Source of the DNA: Ceratopteris richardii | Lineage: Eukaryota; Streptophyta; Polypodiopsida; Polypodiales; Pteridaceae | DNA: 64,000 bases | Assembly (NCBI GenBank): GCA_020310875.1 | Contig: CM035407.1 | Span: 87,247,458 to 87,311,457, forward strand | Direction: 5' to 3' | Part shown: piece after piece, positions 12,470 through 23,760 of the stretch | Layout of the letters: every line of letters begins with the position of its first letter | Position numbering within the stretch: the stretch's first letter is position 1 | Translations under genes and position numbers: made by a program | The notes under the pieces: model-generated | What the model saw: the letters and a program-made list of their open reading frames with translations, nothing else | Databases searched by the model: none | Told to the model about the DNA's origin: nothing

Positions 12470-13130
12470 AAGTTGCTTTACCTCTTTGATGCTTTCTTCA
12501 TTATTTCCACCTACAATCAAGTCATCAACATAAATGGCCACAATCGTGATGCCATCATCAGCCTTCCTTGCATATAGTGAATGATCTGCATCACACATAG
12601 AAAATCCAATGTTGGTTAAGTAATCAGCAATCCTTGCATGCCATGCACGCGGAGCCTGCTTCAACCCATACAAAGCCTTTTGCAACATGCAAACATATTC
12701 TGGATGCTTTGAATCTTCAGATCCTTGTGGCTGGTCCATATATACTTCTTCCTGTAACTCACAATGTAGGAAAGCATTCTTCACATCCATGTGCTGCAAA
12801 GTCCATCCTTTTGCTATAGCTAATGCAACAAGTGTCCTAACAGTAGACATCTTAGCTACAGGGCTGAATGTTTCCTCATAATCAATGCTATATGTCTGTG
12901 CATATCCTTTAGTTACCAATCGTGCTTTATACCTGCTTATGCTACCATCAGCATTATGCTTTACCTTGTAAACCCATTTATAGCCTATGGGTTTCTTTCC
13001 TTGCGGCAATGGAACCAGCTTCCATGTATCGTATCCATAAAGTGCAGCCATCTCCTCATCCATAGCTTTTTCCCAATCTGCAAATCCACTTGCATCTTCA
13101 AGCAAGAAGTTTCAGCATCTTGTATTACCT
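12470..13130 (-). pseudogene. Cop4 reverse transcriptase (3'-truncated)
   Basis: The largest open part (13105-12395) begins DASGFADWEKAMDEEMAAL and carries the RT motifs [43 protein letters not shown] and the catalytic AIYVDDLIVGG box (near 12525). It is typical copia RT up to about residue 205, then the frame runs into Cop3 integrase sequence at about 12469. The RT thumb, RNase H and 3' LTR of this element are therefore absent. Protein text differs clearly from Cop1-Cop3, so it is another copia family. Confidence 0.85.
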
Positions 13131-13271
13131 TTGTCATGTAGGCATAATGAGGAGCCATGTAACTATCATATGTCAATCATTGTATTGAATTCCGCATCCT
13201 CCCAGATCTTCTTGGTCCTGGGTCACTTCTCCTTGTATCATGTGCATGTGCCCTTCTTACTCCTGGAGTCT

Positions 13272-14366
13272 TCACAGAGGGCAATCCAAGTTCCTCATCA
13301 AGAATCTTTTTTGAACCGTTTGAATCTCCATCAATGTCTTCAAAACCTGCACATGTTTTATGACTAGCAGAAAGCTTTTCTTTACCTTTCTTGGATGTAT
13401 TTGATGAGTTTTCTGGACTGAAATTTCCACGTAATCTTCCACTCCATGGATTTGAGTTGGAACTATTGCTTGGTGATGAAACACTTTCAGATGTGATAAG
13501 TTTGGCTTTTTACCTGTAAACTTCTCTTCAGGTGTAACTTGATGTACAACAGCAGTCGGAGTTCTGTTCATGATGTATACAGCAGTATGCACAGCTTCTG
13601 CCCAATAACAATGAGGCATATTCTTCTCAGCCACCAAGGCTATTGCTATTTCTGCAATATTTCTATTTTTGCGTTCAGCAACGCCATTCTGTTGTGGTTT
13701 GTACCTGCATGAAAACTGATGCGAGATTCCATGCTTTTTTAGAAAACTATTGAACTCATTTGACATGTATTCACCTCCTCCATCAAATCTTAATGTCTGA
13801 ATGTACTTCCCTGTCTGCTTTTCCACCATAGCTTTAAAATTCTAGAAGTCAGTGAACACCTCACTCTTCTCTTTCATGAAATATACCCATATTTTGCATG
13901 TATGGTCATCAATTAAAGTAACATAAAACCTACAACCGCCCATAGATGTGGTCTTTGTTGGACCCCAAACATCTGTATGTACTACTTCTAGTACATTCTC
14001 ACTAACATGCTTGTCATGTGGAAATGATGCTCTTGACTGTTTACCAAATTGACATGCTGCACATACCTTTCGCATTTTTGCAACTTTGAAGTTTGGTAGT
14101 CCATGGACAATCTCCTTTGACTGCATCAATTTCAGCCTTTGCAAGTTTGCATGTCCAATCCGTTTGTGCCACATCCCTATATCTGCAATAACTCCTGCAC
14201 CTTTTGCAAACAGGGCTGCATTCATTTCAGGAATCTTCACATTTAAGGTGAACATCCTACCCACTTTGTTTCCTTTGGAAACCAATCGTCCTGTCGGAGT
14301 AGAATACCTGCTCAGAACTGGGCTTTCCTTGGGAGTTTGAATCCTTGCCAAGATTCTTTTCTTCAA
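13272..14366 (-). pseudogene. Cop4 pre-integrase and integrase
   Basis: The ORF 14366-13842 contains the pre-integrase HHCC finger (MWHKRIGHANLQRL and CAACQFGKQSR), then the first integrase Asp (VVHTDVWGPTKTTSMGG) and second region LIDDHTCKIWVYF. A TAG stop at 13842-13844 is followed in frame by the catalytic block DGGGEYMSNEF and QQNGVAERKNRN (13272-13829), which holds the second Asp and the Glu of the DDE triad. Downstream frames decay before the RT. The ORF overlaps the gag ORF by about 110 bp in another frame, because the region between gag and pre-integrase has collapsed. Confidence 0.85.
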
Positions 14367-14940
14367 TAATCAGCATGGATACCAAATCAGCAAAATTTGA
14401 AATATGTTTCCTGGTCTGTATAGAAGTTCTGAACTGCTTATATGCAGCTCCTAAACCATGAAGGCACACTTCCACCTTATCATCATCATCTACATTCACG
14501 CCAATAGATGCAAGTGACTCACATATGCTTTTGATTTTCAGAGTGTAGTCACTTACCGACATGCTCTTTTTCTCCAATGTATGCAGCTCGTTCTTGAGTT
14601 GCAATTTCTGTGCCTTTGTATTAGTCTCATACAAAGTGACTAAACTGTTCCAAGCCTCTTTTGGAGTCTTGGCATCCTGTATGTGTCCAATCATGCTATC
14701 CTATATGCTAACAGATAGCCAATACATTACCTTTCGTGCTCCTTGATTCCATTCCTTATATGCTCTTAACTGGTCTGCAGTCCTTTCTGGTAACTATGGA
14801 GCATTTTCATTATCTCCTTTGATGTACTTCTAGTAGCCTTTTCCCATCAAGAAATTCGTCATTCGGAATCTCCAAGCATGGAAGTTGTTCTTGTCCAGCT
14901 TATCGCTCATAAGCTGACTCATTCCATCTGCGTTTGCCAT
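14257..14940 (-). pseudogene. Cop4 gag (capsid part only)
   Basis: A start codon at 14940 opens MANADGMSQLMSDKLDKNNF followed by the gag N-terminal W-R-F-R-M pattern. TAG codons interrupt at 14830-14832, 14794-14796 and 14701-14703. The frame is then open (14694-14257) through the UBN2-type capsid core (AWNSLVTLYETNTKAQK, LHTLEKKSMSVSDY). No CCHC zinc knuckle and no DSG protease word follow: around 14330 capsid sequence passes directly into the segment before the pre-integrase finger. This gag lies just downstream of a leader and primer-binding site, which supports the start chosen. Confidence 0.8.
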
Positions 14941-15320
14941 TTCTGTAGCAATTCACAACACTGCAAAACACTACAAGCAGCACTTATGCTTGAACATTGT
15001 CGCACTATGACGTGACAGTTCGATCTCAGAAAAACACAGTTTTTGTGTATCAACAGTACACAGAATTGCTTGAAATTCTGGATCTAGAATATATGAGTGT
15101 CGTCAAACACAATGCAAGTTACAGTTTCTGAAACTGACCTAGTTTTTCTATGGGCCCCACCTTGCGGTCTGGAAACAGAGGTCGAGGTGGCTCCGAAACT
15201 TCTACCTTCATGCCAATTTTCGTAGCAAACGGAGGCCGTTTGTGAAATTGCGTTTTCTCCACACATTGCCGCGTAGTCTTCACCGTCGCCTTCTCCACGA
15301 GCTCTCTACAACCACGCTGG

Positions 15321-15332
15321 CTTTGATACCAT
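15321..15332 (-). other. Cop4 primer-binding site
   Basis: Minus-strand TGGTATCAAAGC directly follows the CA end of the 5' LTR. It differs at one base from the usual plant initiator tRNA-Met site (TGGTATCAGAGC). The leader from 14941 to 15320 has no convincing gene. Confidence 0.8.
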
Positions 15333-15740
15333 GTCACGAGGAAGGAGATAAGGAAGTGTGATGCGCTATGATATCTGAAAGGGCACAAACATACACACAA
15401 CGTTCTAATATGACACAATATGCATCCTACACAAGTAAGAGGTGAACCGATCTCCACATATGTGCATATCAAAACAGGAAATGAAACCAGATTATCAACC
15501 AAACGACTCCAAGACCGATCGAGGTAATTCCCAGATCCTTCACAGTATATCATCAGAGCTATGATGCCAATGAAACAAAAGGGCAATCTTAAGTCATCTA
15601 CATTACACATTCACAAATTCGTGTGAGATATGATTACGCAGAGCAGACTTTGTGGTACTTTATTCACATATAATTTGGAAATCTCTGAAAAGATGATGTC
15701 TTGTAACCGTCAAGAACACTTGTCTGCATCGTTTTCATGC
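15333..15740 (-). repeat. Cop4 5' LTR (inner end certain, outer end not)
   Basis: The plus strand starts TGTCACGAGGAAGG at 15333 next to the primer-binding site, so in element orientation the LTR ends CTTCCTCGTGACA. The outer end cannot be fixed because the 3' LTR partner has been lost; 15740 is an approximate limit. The stretch contains a minus-strand AATAAA near 15660. A 163-aa open frame crossing 15119-15610 spans leader and LTR and has no recognisable domain. Confidence 0.5.
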
Positions 15741-16399
15741 CCCTAGTCACAAGGTCCCCATTAAAGCTTCGATTCCCAGACTCTCGGCTACTTGTATCAT
15801 TGCTTTTGACGCATTAGGGGTTGCAGCCTTTTGCATCATCTCAAACTGAAGCAGGGTGGTGGATGTTATATGAATGGATGTATAATGGCACATTTATTGC
15901 AGAATGATTTATAAACCAAATTTTTAACTTGTTTCAAGCTTTTTCATGGTATGGTTACAACTTTCCATGGTGGATCTAGGCGAAGTCTCTATAAGAACTT
16001 CTTCTTCTTTAGGTGGGTCTGTCACGTAGGAGTTGGACTGATTTCTACCTGTTCTACAATGACAGATAATTTGGATTCGAGATATGTACTTAGAATTCTT
16101 AATTGACCCTCAAAGAAGAGTTGTTGTGCTGCATGACATTCAAGCAGAATGCCTCAAGTTCAAGGTTCACATGCCCTCCATTGCATACATGCCAACGTCC
16201 CTGTGCACGAAGTTCCATAACGTCCTTGAACCTTCTATATCTGTGCACGGAACTCTCTTGCAAGGCTCAAGTTTCAACGCTAGTAGATCCCAAATCTGCA
16301 CAAATTTTCTGCCTCCATATCTTACCTTTGTAAATAACACCGATGCTTATGAACATGGAGGCATAGTTGTATACTGATGCGTCATAAATGCTTAGCTCA
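15741..16399 (+). other. unassigned stretch between Cop4 and hAT2
   Basis: A 97-aa ORF (16084-16377) lies here but I recognise no domain, repeat or terminal motif. It may be remaining LTR sequence of Cop4 or older decayed DNA. Nothing supports a functional gene. Confidence 0.3.
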
Positions 16400-19300
16400 C
16401 GTTACTGACATTTTTTATCTGACGCTGGTAGCTGACCCGTAGTTGACGTGAGTCTTGCAGATGATTTTTTTCACGTCTTAATTGCCCTGGACTGAGTACG
16501 ATTCTCACATTTTTTGTGCGTTGGCGTAGTCTATAGACTAGACTTCTACTGCTCCTGAGTGCTCGACTCAGTCTGCACACCTGAAGGCTGAGGGCTGCCC
16601 AGTCCACACACCTGAGTGCTTCCCAGTCCACACACCTGAGTCACGAGTGCTGCTCTTGAGTGCTTTGCGACTGCTGCTGTTGCTGCTTGCGTGCCCAATT
16701 TCTTGGCTTTGCTCAGTTTTCGATTCCAGCCTCCAAGGTGAGCAGCACATCAATGTTGGTACAGGCTACAGCCTACAGGAAATTAAAGAAGTAGATAGAT
16801 GGGATGCTCATGAGGAAAGTGGGATTCAAATCAATAATCAATTAATGTACAGTGTACTGTATGCATGTTTGCATAGCAGTGTAGCACATACATAATACAT
16901 TTATGATTTAACTACTTAATACATTTATGATTTATCTACATAGCAGTCTGTAGAGTGTAGTATAAACTCTGTATTAGTCTAGAGTCTAGGCTCTACAGTA
17001 GACTATAGAGTTTATTGTATCTTTTCCAAGATCAGCCTGTAGGCTAAGAGGGGCTTATTTACATTGTATAGATGCTTGAAGGCTGAAAATCACAATTTGT
17101 ATTATGTGATTCATTGTCACAAATCATGATTTATATCTAATTCTTTGATTGGATCTTATGTAGATGCCTCGCAAACCAGGAGCTGAATGGGATTTTGTAA
17201 CTGAATTGAAGACTTTGCCAAAAGGCAATTTTACAGTCAAGTGCAAGTATTATTCCCATACTTGGGATGGGGGAGCAAATAGAGTGAGAGCACATGTGCT
17301 TGGCCTCAAGGGATATGGAGTAGGTAGATGTGAAAGTGCACCTGAAAATGTGAAGGATACATGCAAGAAATTTCATGGGGAAACACTCGATAGTGGTAGT
17401 GGAAGTTGTGCAAATATGCAATCATATGCTGAATCATATGCAGATGCATCACAATGTGATGATGGACTTGGAGATTCTTCTACAGGTCATGTAGGAAAGA
17501 GGGCAAAAGCTTCAAAAGGGCCTTTGGACAAAGTTTGGGATGCCCAAGCTAGAAAAGAGGCAAATAAGGCTGTGCGTCGTTATTTTTTTGCAGAGGACAT
17601 TCCCTTTTGGAAAGTGAGGAGTCCTTATTTCCTTGACATGCTCCAAGCTATTGGCAAGGTAGGCCAATCTTATAAGCCCCCTTCATACCAGCAATTGAGA
17701 TCAAAGGAGTTGCATGAAGAAGTGCGGACCATAGAAGGTGATCTAATACAGATTCGTGAAACATGGAAGACCTTTGGATGTAGCATTGTGTGTGATGGCT
17801 GGTCTGACACTAGAAATAGACCAATCATCAATATTATGGTCTCTTGCATTTATGGGACAGTGTTCTTGAAATCTGTGGATACCTCTTGTGAGGTTAGATC
17901 ATGTGAATTTATTTTTGAAATCTTGAAAGATGCCATCAAGGATGTTGGAGAAAGTAATGTAGTCCAGGTTGTGATGGACAATGCATCCAATTGTATACAG
18001 GTTGGTTATTTGGTGGAGGAACAATGGCCCCACATCTTTTACACATGATGCACATGTCATTGCTTGGATCTTCTATTTGAAGACATTGGGAAGCTTGCAT
18101 GGGTGAAGCCCATATTGGAGAATGCAACAAAGATTGTCACATTTGTTACAATGAAGCCTGCCGTGCTTGCATTATTTAGGAAATTTAGCCAAAGAGATTT
18201 GGTGAAACCTTCTCCTATGAGACTTGCTTATACATTCATAATGCTTACCGATTTGCTTGATGAACGTGTATACAATGGATTGCGCTCTTTGATGGTATGC
18301 CCTGAATATACAAGCAAAAGAGTGGCAAAAACTCTTAAAGCAGAAGACATTTCAGCAATTGTGTTTTTTTTTCTGAGAAATGTGAGAGAGATTGTTACTA
18401 TATGCAGCCCTATCTTAAAAGTTTTACATTTGGCAGATAGAGAAGGAGCAACAATGGGCTTGATTTATGAGCTCACAGATAGAATGATTGAAAAAGTTTC
18501 CTCTTCGGATTGCATTGATTTTGCTAGGTTAGAAGAAGTGAAGTCTTTATGTATTAAGAGATGGGAGATGTTGCATACTCCTCTACATGCAGCAGGTTAT
18601 GTTCTTCATCCCATTTGGAGGTCAAAGTCACCACATATGGATACTGAGGTGTATAATGGATGGATGGATGTTATAGAGAGATACACACAAGATGATGTTA
18701 AAAAACAAGGTCTCTTATGTGATGAACTAGATGTATATAAGTCTTTGTCAGGTGCATTTTCACGTCCCGTTGTCAAAGGTTTGGATAGAATGCATTATGC
18801 TGTGAGATGGTGGGAACAATTTGGGCCATGTGTTCCAAATTTACAAAAGTTAGCTCTTTGCATTCTTTCACAAGGTTCTTGTGCTTCCCCTTGTGAAAGA
18901 AATTGGAGCACATTCTCATTGATACATACAAAGAGGAGAAACAGGTTGCTTCCTAAGAATGTTGAGAAATTACTGTATATTCATACAAATCTGCGCCTCA
19001 TATCTAAAATTCAAGAAAGAGGATTTCAAAAGATAGAAGTGACACTTGACATGATAGAGAAAGAGCCAGATGATCAGAGACTAATTTCATTGCAAGCAGA
19101 ACATGGTGGTGAGATAGTTGCTTCATCAACTCATATTGTTTTGGAGAGTCATGAGGATTGTATTGAGGAGGATGAGGAAGAGGAGGATGAGGAGGAGGTT
19201 TGTGCTAGTGATGATGATGATGATGATGTAGCACATGAGGATGTGTGACATTCTCTCTTTTTATCATGATAGATCCATGTGACCATTTACGTCTACTATT

Positions 19301-19695
19301 TTGAAACTTGAGCTACTTGAGTTTTGTCCTTATTTTACTTGATAGTCATCATCTTTAGACTTTCATCTTGACACCTCTCTTTTTTGTTGTATTAACATTC
19401 ATGAATGGTAAATCATGTTGTTGAACTTGTACTTATCTGATTATAATTTATAATGTGTCATTAGGAATCACTCCCTCAGTGTATGATTTTGATTCATGAA
19501 ATATGGTTAATATAATGTTGTTTCATTACAATAATATTATGAATATAATGCTATTGCAATACGATGTCTCTACTCTTATTTTTCTAATTTTTAGTCAAAA
19601 AATTAGGCAACGTCAGATAATGTCAGAAACGTTTTTCCTTACCCGTCAGACGTCGGGTAAACGTCAGAAGTCAGAAGTCAAAAACCCGTCACAAA
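16400..19695 (+). mobile_element. hAT2: nearly complete hAT transposon
   Basis: A transposase gene (17164-19248) is flanked by related sequences in inverted orientation. CTGACATTTTTTATCTGACG at 16405-16424 corresponds, inverted, to the CGTCAGATAATGTCAG block at 19611-19626, and TGACG/CGTCA words recur on both sides (16405-16460; 19611-19693). Such subterminal motif clusters are typical transposase-binding regions of hAT elements. The outermost 5' end seems shorter than the 3' end and I could not fix terminal inverted repeats or an 8-bp target duplication. On the right the element abuts LINE-a sequence. A long leader (16460-17163) has no gene. Confidence 0.75.
17164..19248 (+). pseudogene. hAT2 transposase, one in-frame stop
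   Basis: The frame from ATG 17164 to TGA 19248 is continuous except for a TGA at 18046-18048, where hAT proteins normally have the Trp before the P/T-C-A-x-H-C block. Domains: BED finger at residues 1-75 (VKCKYYSHTWDGGANRVRAH), in which the second Cys of the CxxC pair is Tyr; a DUF659 region with IVCDGWSDTRNRPIINIMV near residues 205-225 and VVMDNASN near 270; then, after the stop, CHCLDLLFEDIGKL; a central helical region; and the hAT C-terminal dimerisation block (SPCERNWSTFSLIHTKRRNRL near residues 575-600). A Glu/Asp-rich tail closes it. About 694 codons is a normal size. Two defects (stop, lost Zn ligand) argue against current activity. Confidence 0.9.
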
Positions 19696-20963
19696 CAACT
19701 ATGCATGGAGGGGGCACAGAAAACCATGATTGCTGCTAAAAATGTAAGTATTATATCTCGTGTTTCAAGTTTGAGGCTACAACTTTCCTTAAAGGCTCTA
19801 GCCTCGTGTGTTCTTTATGGAAGAGTTGGAACAAGGCCAAACAATTCATCAGAATCAGTGGTGAGTGGAAGTGGGCAGCTGGGATAAGACAAAATGACTC
19901 TATCTGGTCCCCGATCGGCGGCATTAGGGGGTGGAGTCTTGGAACCTCCAAACTGCAAAGCGGTTATGGAACAAGGGGTTCAAACAGTGGAAACAACTCT
20001 GGAAACAAGAGACTAGCCAGTGGATTAGGTTCGAAGACTTGGACCCAAGACTTAGAGTTACCCTTGAGGAATGGACTGTTCTTCAAGCCAGGTGTTTAGC
20101 ATGGGACCGCTCAACTACCCGCCTTCTCTGGAGTCAGGATCTTCCTTGCCTGGAGGGCCTCAAATGGAGCAATGGTAAGAAACTCTCCAAAATCCCCAAC
20201 TTCAAAGAGAACTTAGATGTTCATCACACTCTTAACAGGAGATGGTGCCTTTCTTGCAACAAACTTTGATGGGAACTAAAGTTCATGTCTATTTGGCACC
20301 CCCTAATTGAGATAAAAAAGTCCGTTCTCATGTGGCAGATCTTGCATAAAGGTATCTCGTCCAATGCAAGGGCTAACAAAATCTGTGGTGTGTGGCCATG
20401 GTGCAAGCGTTGCCATCGATGCGTCAAAGATTTATCTCACCTGTTCTTTGTTTGCCCCAAGTCCCGTGTTATCTAGCGTCACGTGACTCGGGTATTGAGA
20501 CTCATGAACCAAATCAATTGGCAACACGTGGTGTTGGGTGAGGTGGTCAGCTACTCATCTAGACTGTGGAATGCCATCAGGGGTGAGAGTCTTTGGAAGA
20601 TTTGGAGGGAGTGCTCTGCTTTCAATTTTGACCAAACTCCTAAGGAATGGTCAATCGAGAAATCCTTGTTTCTTCTAGGTAAAAGAATCTCCTGAGATAA
20701 GAGATCTCCACCGTTTGGACATCACTGTATTTATCTCCTCGAAAACAACAAGTTGAAACCCAAATGGGTCCCACATGATGGTGATGATAGATTTATCCGC
20801 CTCATTTGTAATGGCCTCTAGCTTGCCATACTCCGCCCCTGCATTGTGGGGTTTGGGGGGTCCCATGGGCACTAGTCCCATTCACTTGTAACTTTTCTTC
20901 TCTATTCTAATTAAAGTCTGGGAGAATAGGCTAAGGCCGAACTTCCTTTTATTAAAAAAAAAG
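19696..20963 (+). pseudogene. LINE-a: 3' end of an L1-type LINE (RT C-terminus and zf-RVT)
   Basis: The left part (19705-20280) is the region after the RT palm, with words such as SWNLQTAKRLWNKGFKQWK that also occur in the minus-strand LINE-d. The right part (20281-20820) is the zf-RVT domain: WHPLIEIKKSVLMWQILHKGI, CKRCHRCVKDLSHLFFVCP, then WNAIRGESLWKIWRE. Stops interrupt near 20474 and 20695. The copy ends in the family's 3' tail (GGTCCCATGGGCACTAG near 20860) and an A-run at 20954-20963. It is 5'-truncated, as expected for LINEs, and is cut on the left by hAT2. Confidence 0.85.
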
Positions 20964-21598
20964 AAGTTTGGCCTTTGTTTCCCTTACTTTCTTTCCTTCT
21001 TCCAAGGTATCAAATCTTCCAAGTTCCTTAAAATCTGCCCGACCATTCTGCGTCTCTTTCATGCCCTAGTTCACCTTTTCTTTGGATGCCCCAAGTCCCG
21101 TGTTATCTGGCATCACGTGACTCGAGTATTAAGGTTCATGAATCAAATCAATTGGCAACAGGCGTTGTTGGGTGAGGCGGTTGGCTGCTCATCAAAGTTG
21201 TGGAATGCCATAACGGGTGAGACTCTTTTGAAGATTTGGAGGGAGCGATGTGCTGTCAACTTTGGCCAAACTCCAAACGAATGGTCCATTGAAAAATCCT
21301 TGTTTCTTCTAGGTAAAAGGATCTCCCAAGATAAGAGATCCCCACCATTTAGACACCATTGTATTTACCTCCTGGAAGATAACAAGTTGAAACCCAAATG
21401 GGTCCCGCATGAGGGAGATGATAGATTTGTCCGCCTCATTTGTAATGCCCTCTAGCTTATCGAACTTGTCCCCTGTATTGTGGGATTTGGGGGGTCCCAT
21501 GGGCACTAGTCCCATTCACTTGTAACTTTTCTTCTTTATTTTAATTAAAATCCGGGAGAATAGGTCAAGGCCGATTTTCCTTTATTTAAGAAAAAAAA
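20964..21598 (+). pseudogene. LINE-b: second 5'-truncated LINE copy (zf-RVT)
   Basis: It repeats the end of LINE-a. The open frame 21117-21455 encodes FMNQINWQQALLGEAVGCSS, WNAITGETLLKIWRERCAVNFG and KPKWVPHEGDDRFVRLICNAL, the C-terminal zf-RVT part. The conserved GGTCCCATGGGCACTAG tail follows near 21495, then an A-run at 21590-21598. Left of about 21060 the sequence is only weakly similar, so the copy is short and non-coding in practice. Confidence 0.85.
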
Positions 21599-21810
21599 CA
21601 TGTAAGGAACATGTATCTTGTGGCGGATGGCCACTGTTCGTCCTGCCTCGTGGTAGTTGTGATCGCCCTCTAACCTAGCTATGTAAACCCCTGTTCTTGT
21701 GGGATAGGGGGGGTCCCATGGATACTATGTCCTTCCTTGTACAATTGCAATTTCAAAGTTAAAGCTTAGAGGACTAGGCTTCGGCTGAACCTCCATTAAA
21801 AAAAAAAAAC
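21599..21810 (+). repeat. bare LINE 3' tail, copy 1
   Basis: This block has only the non-coding tail of the LINE family: GGGTCCCATGGATACTATG near 21712, an AGGACTAGGCTTCGGCTGAA word near 21770, and an A-run at 21798-21809. It begins with ACATGTAAGGAACATGT. No coding part is present. Confidence 0.7.
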
Positions 21811-22028
21811 ATGTAAGGGACATGTTTATCATGGAAAGTTGTATCTTGTGGCTGATGTGCCACCATTTTTCCTACCTGGCAATAGTTGTAACCGCAGTCT
21901 AACCCAACTATGTTAACCCTTGTTCTTGTGGAATAAGGAGGTCCCATGGGTACTATGCCCTTGCAATTTCAAAGTTAAAAGTTTGAAGGAATAGACCTCG
22001 GCCGAACCTCCATCTAAAAAAAATAAAG
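21811..22028 (+). repeat. bare LINE 3' tail, copy 2 (tandem with copy 1)
   Basis: It is a close copy of the preceding 210 bp, again led by a TAAGGGACATGT word and ended by GGCCGAACCTCCATCTAAAA. Matching order and spacing suggest a tandem duplication rather than two independent insertions. Confidence 0.7.
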
Positions 22029-22516
22029 GTTCAGTTCAGCCCCTATAATACCACGTTGCTTTTCAAGCATTCAGAGTCTCTGAACCACGTCAAATTGAAG
22101 TACGCTATTATATACACCTAATTTTTTTTTCTTGTAAAAGCTTTGAAAATATCTGGAAGGAGAAGATAAAGGAATCAAGCGGCAGGCCCCCACCTCTTAC
22201 ACCGAAAAGGCAACACAGGGCATAGCAGAAGGGACTACACGATCAAATGTATAAATACATAACAAATCTCTGAGCAGAATATACAGGGAATCAATAATTA
22301 ATTTATCATTAATTTGATACTTGCCTTCTCCAAAAAAAAAAATTTAAATAATGGAATCAAGCATCTTATCAGAGTTTACAAAGGGGTTGTTTTTACAACG
22401 AGATGCTAGAGCTTTTTGTGTCTAACCTTAAAAGTTTTCTTGAATTTTAACGTTTTATCCCTCTTTTTCACAGATACTTTTTAATTAATTTCATTGCACA
22501 TTTTCTCACACGTTTT
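22029..22516. other. AT-rich stretch left of Cop5, no gene seen
   Basis: About 490 bp with homopolymer runs and no ORF of note. It is one half of the locus into which Cop5 inserted; the other half resumes at 28957. The last five bases (22512-22516, GTTTT) are the target-site duplication. Confidence 0.6.
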
Positions 22517-23538
22517 TGTTGGTGCAGACCAATCACCAATTGAAGACTTGGAGGTTAAAGAGTGAAGGAAGGATCAACCATTGAAGCTTGGAAGAAAGAC
22601 ATATTCAGAGGATAAGAGAAGAGTACACATATGTACATTAGTATAGTCATAGGTGACCCAGATCTTTGTTTGAATAGTAAACTTGTACAAATTATCTATA
22701 AATACTTTGAGAAAAGTCGGGGCATGTATGAGAGCATTTGTAGAAGTCAAGATTGAGGAAGTTAGGAGTCAAGAGATAGAGAAAAGTTAGTTGAGTTAGC
22801 TCTCATCACTCAGTTGTAAATTTCTGAGTTAATGAAGAAATTTTGCGCCCGATCTTTTCGTGTCTGCTCCTTCTGTGTTTGATCATTTGTGAAATCCTTT
22901 TGAGGATATCTAAGTTGTTAGTTAATGAGCCTGTGACCTGAATTTCAGAGTCTAATTGTAAACAGGCTAGGAGAATTGTTAGTAGGAACATTCATATGTG
23001 TTGAGTGTCTACAGTTCTCTGAAACAGGCGCAAATTTCGAGTTTAATCTTTTGACCAGTGCTCACTCCATAGTTTAAAGTTTTGTGCAAGCAAGCACTTA
23101 ATCTTTAAGTTGGAAGGTGATCTACTCGTGGCTAAAAGCATTTGGCAAAACGGGTTAGATATTGTGAGAACCAAAGTTAAGAAGTTAGGGGTGTCTAAAT
23201 CGACTTCTCAGAAGTGCAGATTCAGACATAGGTAACTTGTGAAGACAATTTCTCAAGTTATACTAAAGCTTTTCAAGTGATTCAACTTGGAGGTGATGCG
23301 CAATCCCTAGGAGATGATTCGTACAAAGTTTCATCAAAAACTTTACACGTTTGATAAGTCAATGTGAAGAAATTCTGCAGCAGATTTTTATGTGTTTCAC
23401 TTTCTTCACAGATTTTCTTAATTTTGATAATTTGGAGATTGGACCTATAATTTAGTGAAGGTTTTGACTTACTCTTGACATAGAGGTGTTCTAAACTCAA
23501 GAGTAGGTTGTTCTTTTGGAGATTAACACTCTCCATCA
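22517..23538 (+). repeat. Cop5 5' LTR (1022 bp)
   Basis: It starts TGTTGGTGCAGACC and ends ACTCTCCATCA. A TATA-like CTATAAATA lies at 22699-22707, a plausible promoter core, followed by the presumed transcript start some 30 bp later. The 3' copy is almost identical. Confidence 0.95.
22699..22707 (+). promoter_or_regulatory. TATA box candidate in Cop5 LTR
   Basis: CTATAAATA about 180 bp into the LTR, repeated in the 3' LTR. Position and sequence fit a Pol II core promoter, but the transcription start was not tested. Confidence 0.5.
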
Positions 23539-23539
23539 G

Positions 23540-23551
23540 TGGTATCAGAGC
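23540..23551 (+). other. Cop5 primer-binding site
   Basis: TGGTATCAGAGC, one base after the LTR, is a perfect match to the usual initiator tRNA-Met primer site of plant retrotransposons. A non-coding leader of about 210 bp follows to the gag start. Confidence 0.95.
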
Positions 23552-23760
23552 AGGAGACATCAAATCAAGGAAAGGAAGGTCCCGACTGCTGCAGATTCAA
23601 GAAGTTCAACATTTGAAGAACTAAGAAGTGAAAGCTTGGAGTCAAAAGGCTGAGGAGAAGTCTACTCGACATCAAGAAAGGCAAAAGGAGCCTAATTCGA
23701 AGTAAAGGTACATACATTGCTTGTAAAGCTTGAAGTTTTCAATACACAGGTGGACACAAG

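Noticed and set aside
15119..15610. 163-aa ORF as a host gene
   Set aside because: It spans the Cop4 leader, primer-binding site and LTR and shows no domain.
16084..16377. 97-aa ORF as a gene
   Set aside because: No domain or homologous context seen; kept only as an unassigned stretch.
22806..23563. Minus-strand ORFs in Cop5 LTRs
   Set aside because: They recur unchanged in both LTRs and overlap the promoter region; no domain.
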